Position numbers and translations under genes: made by a program. The notes below the pieces were generated by a model. That model was not told where the DNA came from and made no database searches. It saw nothing but the letters and a program-made list of their open reading frames with translations. DNA of 64,000 nt from Corynebacterium anserum (GTDB lineage Bacteria; Actinomycetota; Actinomycetes; Mycobacteriales; Mycobacteriaceae): positions 682,001 through 746,000 of the forward strand of contig NZ_CP046883.1 of NCBI RefSeq assembly GCF_014262665.1, in the 5' to 3' direction. How positions within the stretch are numbered: position 1 is the stretch's first letter; every line of letters starts with the position of its first letter. Below are positions 16,598 to 25,667 of the stretch, piece after piece.

Positions 16598-18067
16598 TCA
16601 GAGTGCCTTGTCGGCCTCTGTTGCCGCAGCATCTACCACATCGAGGAGGAACTTCAGCTCCTCGACAGAGGTGACCAACGGGGGAGCCAGGTGTACGCGG
16701 TTGCCAGAGACCATAGGCCACACTCCGGCTTCCTTGGCGGCAGCACCGAAAGCAGCCATGCCTTCAGGACCTAGCGGAGCCTTTGTATCTTGGTCTGCCA
16801 CGAACTCGATGGCCCAGAAGAAACCCTTGCCGCGAACATTGCCGATGGAGTTATGCTTCTGTACGAGTTCATTGAGGCGAGGCTCGATGATTTCCTCACC
16901 CTGTTTCGCCACTTTGTCGAAGATGTTTTCTTTTTCGTAGACCTCAAGAGCAGCAACGCCAGGTGCGCAGGCCACAGGGTGCCCGGAGTAGGTCAGTCCA
17001 CCTGGGTATGGTGTGTCGTCAAAAGTTGCTTTGACAGCTGCGGTCATCATTACCCCGCCAAGAGGAACGATGCCGGCATTCACTCCTTTGGCGAATGTGA
17101 CGATGTCCGGTTGCAGGATCTTTTCAGTGCAGTGTTGCTGGCTCAGCTCGGAACCACTTGAAACCTGCTCCGGGCCGTTGTGATGGGCAACTGTTTTACC
17201 TGCGTGCTCGTAGGCGAAGAGCTTGCCGGTGCGTCCGAAACCAACCATGACTTCGTCGGCGATCCAGAGAATACCTTTGCGGTCGCAGATCTCACGTACA
17301 CCTGCCAGGTAGCCTTCTGGTGGGACGATCACTCCGGAGGAGCCGACAACGGACTCAATGAGGACTGCTGCCACATCGTCCTCGAAATCAATGGTGTCTT
17401 CTAGGTGCTGCAGCGCGCGCTCGCATTCTTCCTGTTCGTTTTTCGCGTGGAAAGCAGAACGGTAGTGGAAAGGTCCCCAGAAGTGTTTGATATCTCCATC
17501 AGTGGTGGGGTTACCGTGACGGCGTGCTTCACCAGTGGCCATGATGGCGGATCCCGTAGCGCCATGGTAGCTGCGGTAGGCTGTGAGGATCTTGGAGCGT
17601 CCAGTGTGTTTACGAGCCATACGGATAGCGTGCTCGACAGCATCCGCGCCTCCGTTGGTGAAGAAAATGTGTGAGAATTCGCCTTGTGCTTTATCGATGA
17701 TGGCGGCCGCGAGTTCGCCACGGGAATCGTTTGCGAACGCAGGGTTGAGGTTGCTCACCCGTTGTAGCTGAGTAGTGATGGCCGCGACGAGTGCTGGGTG
17801 GCCATGACCTAGGTTGGCGCTGACTAGTTGGGAGGCAGCGTCGAGGTAGCCTTTGCCCGAGTAATCGTAGATCCATGCGCCTTCAGCCTTGGCAATGGGT
17901 AGAGGGTTGATTTTTGCTTGCGCACTCCAGCTGTGGAACACGTGGTTGCGGTCGTTGGAGCGGGCGTGCTGTTCGGCGGCTTCGGCCTCTTTAGACCCGA
18001 CGCCAACCGTCTCACCCTGTGAGTTGAGAAATTCTTTGATGCTCAATGGGAAAGAATTTTGTGCCAT
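16598..18067 (-). CDS. Class III PLP-dependent aminotransferase
   Basis: 489-residue fold-type I aminotransferase. The PLP-binding Lys is K327 (TFAKGVNAG) and the cofactor-contacting Asp is D271 in IADEVMVGFGRTG. The phosphate-binding region reads FFTNGGADAVEHAIRMAR. An unusual insert of about 30 residues (about 290-318, His/Ser/Gln-rich) precedes the Lys loop. Overall it resembles the omega-amino-acid/taurine:pyruvate-type class III enzymes; the exact amino donor is not readable. It is monocistronic, with about 210 bp before the ABC exporter end. Confidence 0.9.
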   Translation of the reverse strand: MAQNSFPLSIKEFLNSQGETVGVGSKEAEAAEQHARSNDRNHVFHSWSAQAKINPLPIAKAEGAWIYDYSGKGYLDAASQLVSANLGHGHPALVAAITTQLQRVSNLNPAFANDSRGELAAAIIDKAQGEFSHIFFTNGGADAVEHAIRMARKHTGRSKILTAYRSYHGATGSAIMATGEARRHGNPTTDGDIKHFWGPFHYRSAFHAKNEQEECERALQHLEDTIDFEDDVAAVLIESVVGSSGVIVPPEGYLAGVREICDRKGILWIADEVMVGFGRTGKLFAYEHAGKTVAHHNGPEQVSSGSELSQQHCTEKILQPDIVTFAKGVNAGIVPLGGVMMTAAVKATFDDTPYPGGLTYSGHPVACAPGVAALEVYEKENIFDKVAKQGEEIIEPRLNELVQKHNSIGNVRGKGFFWAIEFVADQDTKAPLGPEGMAAFGAAAKEAGVWPMVSGNRVHLAPPLVTSVEELKFLLDVVDAAATEADKAL

Positions 18068-18280
18068 AAGTGGGCCTCGTACTAACTATGGGGAATCGGT
18101 GATTTTTCAACGTGCATGACTATGTCAGCTGGTAATTCTCCACTGTAGCGAAAAGCTGTGGAAGGGATGGGACAAGCCCCGTGAGTATGAACTCAGCGTG
18201 AGACGCCCTTTGATGCCAGTAGGCTCGTCTCATATATTGAGACTGTCGCCCGTAGTTATCGTTGAGGTTGAGTCCTTCAT

Positions 18281-20167
18281 TCAGAGGCTGTGACTGTCGT
18301 TGACGTCGTTGAAGCCGAATCGCTTTAAACGCTCACGATCCGCAGCCGAGCCCGATGCCGTCAGCCTTAGTAGCTCCGAGTAGATACCACCTGATGTCGC
18401 CAGGTCAGCAGGAGAGCCAACCTCATCCACACGTCCTTTATCCAATGTGACGATGAGATCCACATTGGCGATTGTGGATAGACGGTGAGCGATGACTAAA
18501 GTGGTGCGGCCAATCATCAACTCTTCCAACCCCGCTTGCACCACGCGTTCAGCTTTCGTGTCCAAAGCTGATGTCGCTTCATCGAGAACGAGAACAGGGG
18601 CATCCTTTAACATGGCCCGGGCCACCGCAATGCGCTGCTTTTGCCCGCCGGAGAGCCGCAGACCGCGCTCACCTATGAGCGTGTCATAGCCATCTTTGAA
18701 CCCCATGATGAACTCGTGGGCGAATGCACGTTTGGCGACGGCGGTGATCTCCTCTTCGGTGGCTTCCGGCCGTGCGTAGGCAATGTTTTCTCTAATGGTT
18801 CCGGAGAAGAGGGCAGGTTCTTGGAACACCACACCAACAGAAGATCGAAGGGTGTGTGCAGAGGTTTCGGTGACTTCCGCACCACACACGCGGAGCGAGC
18901 CAGAGCTTGGTGTATACAAACCCAAGAGCAAGTTGACGAGGGTGGATTTGCCACCGCCGGATTCTCCAACCAAGGCGACCTTCTGACCCTTCGTTGCCGA
19001 GAAACTAACTTCTCGTACAACAGGTTCGCCCTCGTTGTAGGAGAAACACACTCGGTCGAACTCGATGACAGGACCTGTTGCCGACGGAGAAAGTTGCGGC
19101 ACGCTGCCAGCTCGGACTTCCTCCTCTGAGACCATCATGCTGCCACCTGGTGTGGCGGCGTCGATCAGGGTCGGGGATGCAGCGGGTTCTTCTAGTTCCT
19201 CCATGGCTTCAAAATATTCGCGAGAGCCTGCACCCGCGCGTTGGGCAGTGTCCACCAGCCAGCTCATCATGGTGGCGGGTTGCCGAGCCATCACCACATA
19301 TTGCAGTAGGAGAACGAGTTCACCGATAGAGAAGTGGCCATGAAGAGTGCGCCAGAAAAGCATCAAATAAATGGCGAAAAATATGACGTTGAGCGCGCCC
19401 ATCCGTACCGTATCCATCGCATGCCAATAACGGGACTGCTCTTTCGTTAAACCGATGACATGGGCGAAATGACCTTGGAATAAGCGGAGTTCTCTCAACT
19501 CGGTCACGAAGCTTTTGACGACCTTGACCTGACCGATTACCTCAGCGAAACGTCCCTGAGCACGGTCGATGTGCTCATTTTTCTGCTTCTCCCATACCAC
19601 CCATTTCTGAGAAGTACGCGTGGTGAGGTACAGATACATCGGAAAAATCACAGCTAACAGCAGAGCTAGGGGCCAGTAGTAGACGGCGCATACACCCAGG
19701 ATCATGCCGACGGTGAGCAACATGGAAAAGAAGTTATTGGCGAAGGATTTGAAGAAATCCGTCAATCCAAGGATGGAACGATCCAAACGGGAGATAATGG
19801 TGCCGGTTACCTGATCGTCGTAGTAGCGCTGCGGAAGTGCCAGTAACTTAGCGTAGTAGCGGTTTGACAGGATCTGACGCATGCGGGTCGCCATGACGTC
19901 GCCAAACCACCCACCTATATTGCGGATAACGGTGCCGCCAAGTTCGGCGACTAGGAGACCGATAGTGAGCCAAATAATGGTGGAGGTGGCCGCGTCAACG
20001 GAAGAGCGGCCGGCTAGCGCGTCCACGATAGCGTCCGTAGCTCGTGCCACGAGGAAAGGGGTAGCCATGGCTAATACGGCGGTGAGGATGGAGGTGATGA
20101 TCACCACCACATAAAACGGCCATAGTTCTTTTGTGGAACGCAAGATCCGTGACAAGGACTTCAGCAT
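18281..20167 (-). CDS. ABC exporter half-transporter (fused permease-ATPase)
   Basis: 628 residues. An N-terminal six-helix ABC transmembrane domain (about 15-310) is fused to a nucleotide-binding domain with Walker A GESGGGKST (401-409), Q-loop VVFQEPALF, signature LSGGQ (505-509), Walker B with catalytic Glu (VLVLDEATSALD) and H-loop (VIAHRLST). It will work as a dimer in the membrane, exporting lipid, drug or peptide substrates. There is no second half-transporter gene beside it, so a homodimer is likely. It follows the C-S lyase gene by 86 bp on the same strand. Confidence 0.93.
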   Translation of the reverse strand: MLKSLSRILRSTKELWPFYVVVIITSILTAVLAMATPFLVARATDAIVDALAGRSSVDAATSTIIWLTIGLLVAELGGTVIRNIGGWFGDVMATRMRQILSNRYYAKLLALPQRYYDDQVTGTIISRLDRSILGLTDFFKSFANNFFSMLLTVGMILGVCAVYYWPLALLLAVIFPMYLYLTTRTSQKWVVWEKQKNEHIDRAQGRFAEVIGQVKVVKSFVTELRELRLFQGHFAHVIGLTKEQSRYWHAMDTVRMGALNVIFFAIYLMLFWRTLHGHFSIGELVLLLQYVVMARQPATMMSWLVDTAQRAGAGSREYFEAMEELEEPAASPTLIDAATPGGSMMVSEEEVRAGSVPQLSPSATGPVIEFDRVCFSYNEGEPVVREVSFSATKGQKVALVGESGGGKSTLVNLLLGLYTPSSGSLRVCGAEVTETSAHTLRSSVGVVFQEPALFSGTIRENIAYARPEATEEEITAVAKRAFAHEFIMGFKDGYDTLIGERGLRLSGGQKQRIAVARAMLKDAPVLVLDEATSALDTKAERVVQAGLEELMIGRTTLVIAHRLSTIANVDLIVTLDKGRVDEVGSPADLATSGGIYSELLRLTASGSAADRERLKRFGFNDVNDSHSL

Positions 20168-20253
20168 GAGGCCAGACTAAGCCCAGTAGAGGATTGGTGA
20201 AAAATCACGCAACCCCAGGTACCTTCTCAGGAGCCAAATTAGCGGTATCGGTG

Positions 20254-21498
20254 TCAAGCGAACGGGGCAGCCGCGGCAATACGCTCGCACGCTTCGTTCA
20301 AGATGTCGCGGGAGGTCGCAAAGTTTAGACGGACATGCCCCTTACCTTGAGGGCCGAACGTCGTACCTTCTGAGAATGCCACGTGAGCTTTCTTGAGAAG
20401 AGTCTCCGCTGGATTAACCTCTAGTCCTGGTACGGCAGACAGATCCAGCCAAAGTAAAAAGCTGGCTTCCGGTCGAATGAAGCACGATCCCGGTAGAACC
20501 TCGGGGATGTGCTTTTCCAAGAAGTTGAGGTTTTCTTCGAGATAGTCTAGCTGACTGGATAGCCAGTCCTCTCCCTCGTTATATGCGGCGGCTGACGCCA
20601 CCATGCCGAGGACGGATGGCTCTCCAGTACGGAGATTATGGACGTGTGCTAGCTGTGCGCGATCAGATGGGTTGGACATGATGATTTGCGCGCAATGCAG
20701 ACCCGCGGTGTTCCACCCTTTGGAGGTTGCAGTTACGGTGACTGTTACCTCTGCTGCACACTGGCTCACGCTGGCTGTGGGAATATGGGTCTCGTCGCCA
20801 TAAACGATGGGCCCGTGGATTTCATCAGAAATGACGCGCACTTTGTACTTATCCGCCAGTTCGGTGACCTCGCGTAGTTCTTCGGCCCGAAAAGCCCGCC
20901 CCAGAGGGTTATAGGGGTTGCATAATATGAGGCAGCCGACCCCATGAGGGTTGTCTGGATGTGCGAACAGTTCTTCCAGAGCTTTGAGATCGAAACCCCA
21001 TTCTTGTTCCACTGCACCATTGATATCGGCTTCTGCGCCGGGCTTGTCCCTTTGGATCATTCCTACGAATGAAGCCGGGCGGTTGGTGGCTTTTGGAACT
21101 TCGAAAAACGGGTAGTAGCTCGGAAGTGTGATGACCACAGTGGAGCCCGGTGGGGTGAGTTCTTCAACGGCGACAGCCACGCCTTTGACCACATCGGGCA
21201 CGGTGCGAACCCATTCGGGTTGGATTTCCCAGCCGTAGTGGCGCGCGCTGAAGCGGGCGACGGCTTCCTCCACCGGGAAACCTGCACCACGGTAGCCGAA
21301 GTATTCGCGATCCACAGCATCGCGGATGGCGTCATTGACGACTGGACAAGTGCTGAAATCGGATTCAGCTACCCATAGGGGGAGGACATCCTCGCCGTAC
21401 CGTGTCCATTTCATTGTCCCGCGAGCCCGTAGAGTGTCCAGCGGAGGGATGGAGATGGAGTTGGAGGGCGAGTGTGTTTCAGTCATGTCGACAACCAT
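20254..21498 (-). CDS. aecD: MalY/PatB-type cysteine-S-conjugate (cystathionine) beta-lyase
   Basis: 414-residue fold-type I PLP enzyme that cleaves C-S bonds of cystathionine or S-alkyl cysteines to pyruvate, ammonia and a thiol. The PLP Lys is K260 (TATSKGWNTAG). Cofactor-binding motifs are NPYNPLGR (194-201) and SDEIHGP (224-230). The similarity and location fit corynebacterial AecD. ATG at 21498 has no ribosome binding site but lies 4 nt after a TATACA -10 box, so the mRNA is probably leaderless. A 16-bp dyad (21507-21522) overlaps this promoter. The carboxylesterase gene ends 40 bp upstream on the same strand. Confidence 0.9.
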   Translation of the reverse strand: MVVDMTETHSPSNSISIPPLDTLRARGTMKWTRYGEDVLPLWVAESDFSTCPVVNDAIRDAVDREYFGYRGAGFPVEEAVARFSARHYGWEIQPEWVRTVPDVVKGVAVAVEELTPPGSTVVITLPSYYPFFEVPKATNRPASFVGMIQRDKPGAEADINGAVEQEWGFDLKALEELFAHPDNPHGVGCLILCNPYNPLGRAFRAEELREVTELADKYKVRVISDEIHGPIVYGDETHIPTASVSQCAAEVTVTVTATSKGWNTAGLHCAQIIMSNPSDRAQLAHVHNLRTGEPSVLGMVASAAAYNEGEDWLSSQLDYLEENLNFLEKHIPEVLPGSCFIRPEASFLLWLDLSAVPGLEVNPAETLLKKAHVAFSEGTTFGPQGKGHVRLNFATSRDILNEACERIAAAAPFA

Positions 21499-21502
21499 AA
21501 CG

Positions 21503-21508
21503 TGTATA
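21503..21508 (-). promoter_or_regulatory. Predicted -10 box of a leaderless aecD promoter
   Basis: TATACA on the minus strand lies 4 nt before the aecD ATG, so transcription would begin at or next to the start codon. Leaderless mRNAs are common in corynebacteria. This is an inference from position. Confidence 0.45.
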
Positions 21509-21522
21509 GACAGACCTGTCTA
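21507..21522. promoter_or_regulatory. Dyad operator TAGACAG-AC-CTGTCTA
   Basis: Perfect 7-bp inverted arms around a 2-bp centre, sitting in the spacer of the aecD promoter and touching its -10 box. Such compact dyads are typical operators of TetR-family repressors. No regulator gene lies in the window, so the partner is unknown. Confidence 0.55.
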
Positions 21523-21538
21523 GGTGGAGTGTCGGCGA

Positions 21539-23020
21539 TCAGCGCTCGCCCTCTGGATAAAGGAAACGGCGCACCGGCCCATGCGAATCCTCCACAACGT
21601 CTTCTGAGCAATCGGACATATCGAAGAGTTTGGTGAGGCGCCCCGTCTCCGCGCGGAATTGTGGCCAATCTGGCTCAATACCATGAGCGAAGTTCGCAAC
21701 AATGGTATGGAAACGGCGAGCCAATGGTTGGAGACGCTGCGGTGCATAATCACCACAGAAACGTGTCACCGTTAAAGGAGCCACGTTTAAACAATCGAAC
21801 ACTAATGCCAGATCGCCACAATGCTGTGCGTCTGTCCCTCGCTCCTGCACATTGCCCGGTCCTCCATGAAATTCATATACCCATGTCGGTGCCTGTCGGG
21901 AATGAGCTTCCATAGTGGCTACGCTGAACTTACGGATTGATGCATCGCCGATCGCCCGCCCCATAGGACGTGGAGGCTCAACCGAATTGCAATAACGGAG
22001 CCACTCATCCCAATCCTGAGACCTAGCTGGTATGCCAAACTTCTGAGAGACACGTGGAAGCCATGCTTTTGCCCATTTCCGGCGCAACGGGTTATCGGAG
22101 CGATACGCCGTATCCAGGCGCTCAGCAAAACCCACTCGGGCGAATTCATCTCGCAAAGAGCCAGTGAGTAACGGTACCGGATGCATATTCGCCGGCATGT
22201 GAGGGGACAGGCCTACCGCGCAGTCATCGTAGTAACGCCGTGCAAAATACTTGAAAGCCCTGTCTACCCGTTCCTGGCTCAGTGAAGAAACATGCTCATA
22301 GGTTAATGGTCCGCCCAGCATCATCTTCGCTGTTCCCGTGCGCTGTTCCCACGACTGTCTCGGTGCACCTTGGGAGAGCACAACTGCACGGTGTATGAGA
22401 TCTTTCGTGCGCGGGCTGCCCAGGGCATAGGTCACCAACGTTCCGCCCGCCGATTGCCCCATTGCCGTGACGTTGCTGGCATCACCGCCAAAGGCTCCGA
22501 TATTGCGCTGTACCCACCGCAGACCCTCAATCACGTCTTCTACCGCACGAAAATAAGGAGGTTCAGCGGCGGCGTCGAAATCCCCGGGAAGAGGTTCTCC
22601 CTCTAAGGGCAAGAAACCCTCGAACCGGAAGCGGTAATTGACGGTGACAAGAATGCAACCAGACTGGGCAAAAGCATCGCCCCGGTACCACGAGGTATCT
22701 CCGTGCCCCTCCTGAAAGCGACCGCCGTGAACGAACACGATCACCGGCAGCTTATCCTCAGGGTCGATTTTTCCTGCAGGTCGAGTAACAGACAATGTAC
22801 AGCGTGAATTCGCCCCTTGCGGGATCGCCTCCACTACACCGCGGAAAGGCTGCACCGGACGCGGGGGAGCAAAGCGTTCGGCGACAGTCTGGGGCTCCTG
22901 CACGAAGGGGATGGCTGTCCAATGGGAAGCTGTGGGGCCACTCCACCCCCGAACTGTTCCGTCAGCGATACGGACATCGAGTTCTGGGTTCGGCTGTGCA
23001 GTGATGGTCATAGTTTTCAA
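21539..23020 (-). CDS. Type-B carboxylesterase (para-nitrobenzyl esterase-like)
   Basis: 493-residue alpha/beta-hydrolase of the carboxylesterase type. The oxyanion-hole motif is VFVHGG (about 95-100) and the nucleophile S190 sits in G-Q-S-A-G (188-192), preceded by GAFGGDASNVT as in esterase/lipase B families. The protein is somewhat short of the usual 500-550 residues. There is no signal peptide, so it is intracellular. It hydrolyses carboxylic esters, with the physiological substrate unknown. It is divergent from the M3 peptidase gene (33 bp apart) and upstream of aecD on the same strand. Confidence 0.9.
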   Translation of the reverse strand: MKTMTITAQPNPELDVRIADGTVRGWSGPTASHWTAIPFVQEPQTVAERFAPPRPVQPFRGVVEAIPQGANSRCTLSVTRPAGKIDPEDKLPVIVFVHGGRFQEGHGDTSWYRGDAFAQSGCILVTVNYRFRFEGFLPLEGEPLPGDFDAAAEPPYFRAVEDVIEGLRWVQRNIGAFGGDASNVTAMGQSAGGTLVTYALGSPRTKDLIHRAVVLSQGAPRQSWEQRTGTAKMMLGGPLTYEHVSSLSQERVDRAFKYFARRYYDDCAVGLSPHMPANMHPVPLLTGSLRDEFARVGFAERLDTAYRSDNPLRRKWAKAWLPRVSQKFGIPARSQDWDEWLRYCNSVEPPRPMGRAIGDASIRKFSVATMEAHSRQAPTWVYEFHGGPGNVQERGTDAQHCGDLALVFDCLNVAPLTVTRFCGDYAPQRLQPLARRFHTIVANFAHGIEPDWPQFRAETGRLTKLFDMSDCSEDVVEDSHGPVRRFLYPEGER

Positions 23021-23053
23021 TGTTAGAGGTTAGCGGCCGTAAAGTGAGGGGCT

Positions 23054-25156
23054 ATGGAAGATTTCCTCGCACCGTCAGAATTGCCATATGAACTCCCAGA
23101 CTTTGCTCACATCCAGGTTGATAGCCTGGTTCCAGCATTTCGCACAGCGTTGGCCGACCATTGTGCGGAGATCACTGCCATTGCAGAAAATCCGGCTGAA
23201 CCGACGTGGGAAAACACCATGGAGGCGCTGGAAGCGGCGGGCCAGATGCTTAACCGCGTGTTGGTGATCGTCTATAACTACGCAGGCACGATGGCTTCCC
23301 CCGATGTCCTCGACGTAGAGTCGACCGTCTCTGGTGAGCTGGCTCAGCACATGTCGAGCATCGTGCTCAATGAGAAGTTGTGGTCTCGCGTTCGTGCTGT
23401 GCCACAACAACCGGAAGGCAGCGAGGAAGCAGCGTTGCAGGAGTACTGGCTACGACGTTTCGTCCGTGGCGGGGCCAACTTATCTGCCGAGCAGCGTGAG
23501 ACACTTCGCTCCATCGACGCCAGGCTTGCTGCCCTCACTACCTCTTTCGGGGCACAACTCCAACGATCCACCGAGCAGCATGCTGTTTATATCGAGAATG
23601 AGAAGGAACTGCAGGGACTGGATGAGTCTACGAGGACCCAACTTGCAGCAGCTGCTAGGGAAGCGGGGAAAGCAAGCGGGTGGTTGATCCGCTTGGGGCT
23701 TCCGAGCGTGCAACCGATCCTTGAGAACCTGGCGGATGCCCGCACGCGCGCGAAAGTTTACGAGGCGTCTCTACACCGCGCCGGGCACGATAACGATGAG
23801 ACCCTGTTGGAGATCGTGCGTTTGCGGGCACAGCGTGCTGAGTTGCTGGGCTATGGCTCCCATGCGGACTATGTGGCAGAAGTAGAGACAGCGGGTTCGG
23901 TGAAAGCCGTTGAAGAATTGCTTCATTCCCTCACGCCTGCTGCTGTGGCCAACGCCTATGACGAATATAAACAGGCGCAGGACAAGCGCAATGTGGTTGA
24001 GGATGGGGAAGAGCAACACCCTATGACGGCGGCAGATTGGCCGTACTGGTCAGCGAAACTGCGTGCGGAACAGCTCAATGTCGATGAAGCCGAGTTGAAG
24101 AGGTATTTTCCTTTAGAACAGGTGATGGTCGATGGTGCTTTCTACGCAGCCGAACGGTTGTATGGCCTGAGGGTTACCGAGCGCACTGATCTGGTGGGAT
24201 ACCATCCGGATGTCCGGGTGTGGGAGATCTGCGAGAGGGATGACTCCGCTCATCCCGGCGCAGAAATAGGTCTTCTTCTCACCGACATGTATGCGCGACC
24301 GACGAAACGGGGCGGCGCGTGGATGAGCAGTTTTGTTGATCAGTCCAATCTCATTGGGCAACTGCCTGTGGTGGTTAATGTCATGAACATTGCCAAACCG
24401 GCGGATGGTGAGCAGGCATTGTTAACGATGGACGAGGTGACCACTGTATTCCACGAGTTTGGTCATGCGCTGCACGGACTGCTCTCAGATGTGCGCTACC
24501 CAAGTCTTTCCGGCACTTCTGTCCCTCGGGACTTTGTGGAGTTTCCATCGCAGATCAATGAAAACTGGGCGGTGGAGCCGGAGATTCTTGGTCACTATGC
24601 TCGCCACATAGACACGGGGCAGCCGCTATCTGCCGAGCTGATTGGGGCTGTTAGACAACAAGCCAAGTGGGCGCAAGGGTTTGCGACAACCGAGTACCTG
24701 TCTGCATGCATAGTTGATTTGGCGTGGCACAAGTTGTCTGCTGAAGAGGCGGAGAAGGTCACGGATATCGACGCTTTTGAGAAGCGGGCTGTAGAAGATG
24801 CTGGCCTTTATGTTGAGGGACTGGTCGCTCCGCGTTACCGCTCCGCTTATTTCAACCACATTTTCTCGGGTGGCTATTCCGCTGGTTATTGGAGTTACCT
24901 GTGGGCTGAGGTGCTGGATGCGGATGGGTTCCAAGCCTTCATCGATACGGGAGCTGCTCGCGGTGAAGAACACGAGGGTGGAGATATTGATGCCGAGGAT
25001 GTGCGTTTCGCTGGGGATCGTTTCCGCCGGATGATCTTATCTCGCGGTGCAACAATCGATTACGAGGATGCTTTCTGGATGTTCCGAGGCCAGCAGCGCA
25101 GCGTGGAACCTCTTCTTCGCCGACGCGGATTATCTGGTGCGATCAGCGAACCCTAG
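23054..25156 (+). CDS. M3-family zinc oligopeptidase (Dcp/oligopeptidase A-like)
   Basis: 700-residue cytoplasmic metallopeptidase. The zinc site HEFGH is at residues 467-471 (VFHEFGHALHG), with the third ligand Glu expected in FVEFPSQINENW. The helical N-terminal half and the C-terminal YSAGYWSYLWAEVLDADGF region match the Dcp/OpdA group, which degrades short peptides inside a closed channel. Its start is 33 bp from the divergent esterase start, so the two genes share a promoter region. A small membrane protein gene follows after about 100 bp. Confidence 0.94.
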   Translation: MEDFLAPSELPYELPDFAHIQVDSLVPAFRTALADHCAEITAIAENPAEPTWENTMEALEAAGQMLNRVLVIVYNYAGTMASPDVLDVESTVSGELAQHMSSIVLNEKLWSRVRAVPQQPEGSEEAALQEYWLRRFVRGGANLSAEQRETLRSIDARLAALTTSFGAQLQRSTEQHAVYIENEKELQGLDESTRTQLAAAAREAGKASGWLIRLGLPSVQPILENLADARTRAKVYEASLHRAGHDNDETLLEIVRLRAQRAELLGYGSHADYVAEVETAGSVKAVEELLHSLTPAAVANAYDEYKQAQDKRNVVEDGEEQHPMTAADWPYWSAKLRAEQLNVDEAELKRYFPLEQVMVDGAFYAAERLYGLRVTERTDLVGYHPDVRVWEICERDDSAHPGAEIGLLLTDMYARPTKRGGAWMSSFVDQSNLIGQLPVVVNVMNIAKPADGEQALLTMDEVTTVFHEFGHALHGLLSDVRYPSLSGTSVPRDFVEFPSQINENWAVEPEILGHYARHIDTGQPLSAELIGAVRQQAKWAQGFATTEYLSACIVDLAWHKLSAEEAEKVTDIDAFEKRAVEDAGLYVEGLVAPRYRSAYFNHIFSGGYSAGYWSYLWAEVLDADGFQAFIDTGAARGEEHEGGDIDAEDVRFAGDRFRRMILSRGATIDYEDAFWMFRGQQRSVEPLLRRRGLSGAISEP

Positions 25157-25260
25157 GAATCTCGAAGGATATGAAAACAGACCCTCAGAGTCCCCGTGGA
25201 AACTCAGACGTCGTGGAGAATCTGGGGTATCGCTGGGGATAGGACTACACTAGGTGCGCA

Positions 25261-25542
25261 ATGTTTGAATGGCTTATCAACCTTCCTGTGTGGATCCAGA
25301 CCCCTTTCTTAGTGATTGTCGCGCTCGTGGCTTGTTTTGCCCTGGCGACTCTGTTTCACGCACTGCTGTGGAGGATCCTTCCGCCTACCGAGGAAGAAAA
25401 GGCCATCGCCGGGTATGGTGTGGACGGCTCGGTTATCAAGAAGCTTATGCTCGTAAAAGCTACTGATGAGGGTAGCGGTGACGTCGGGAAGAATCAGGCG
25501 GTTACCGACGGCACCCCAGACCACGGAGAGAAGAAAGGATAA
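25261..25542 (+). CDS. Small conserved membrane protein (93 aa)
   Basis: The N-terminal hydrophobic helix spans about residues 5-40 (VWIQTPFLVIVALVACFALA) and is followed by a charged cytoplasmic tail (PPTEEEKAIAGYGVDGSVIKK). No known domain. It lies between the M3 peptidase and malQ, a position where corynebacteria carry small membrane proteins. The stop is 2 nt before the next small gene, so the two are almost certainly co-translated. The upstream TACACT box close to the ATG suggests a leaderless start. Confidence 0.75.
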   Translation: MFEWLINLPVWIQTPFLVIVALVACFALATLFHALLWRILPPTEEEKAIAGYGVDGSVIKKLMLVKATDEGSGDVGKNQAVTDGTPDHGEKKG

Positions 25543-25544
25543 AC

Positions 25545-25631
25545 ATGAAGCATCACTCCAAGGTGCGCCAGGCGCTGATCCTGCTTTTCGTGATCTTGAT
25601 TGTGGCGTGGATAGCGACGCAGCTGTTCTAA
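25545..25631 (+). CDS. 28-residue single-pass membrane peptide
   Basis: A very short frame, MKHHSKVRQALILLFVILIV followed by AWIATQLF. It has a basic N-terminus and one transmembrane helix. The ribosome binding site AAAGGA lies 6 nt before the ATG, and the start is 2 nt after the preceding stop. Strong initiation signals, coupling and a clean helix make it a real gene despite its size. It may be a partner or assembly factor for the neighbouring membrane protein. Confidence 0.65.
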   Translation: MKHHSKVRQALILLFVILIVAWIATQLF

Positions 25632-25667
25632 AGTCGTTTTCACAGCCGGCAAACAGCTTGGGGCACG

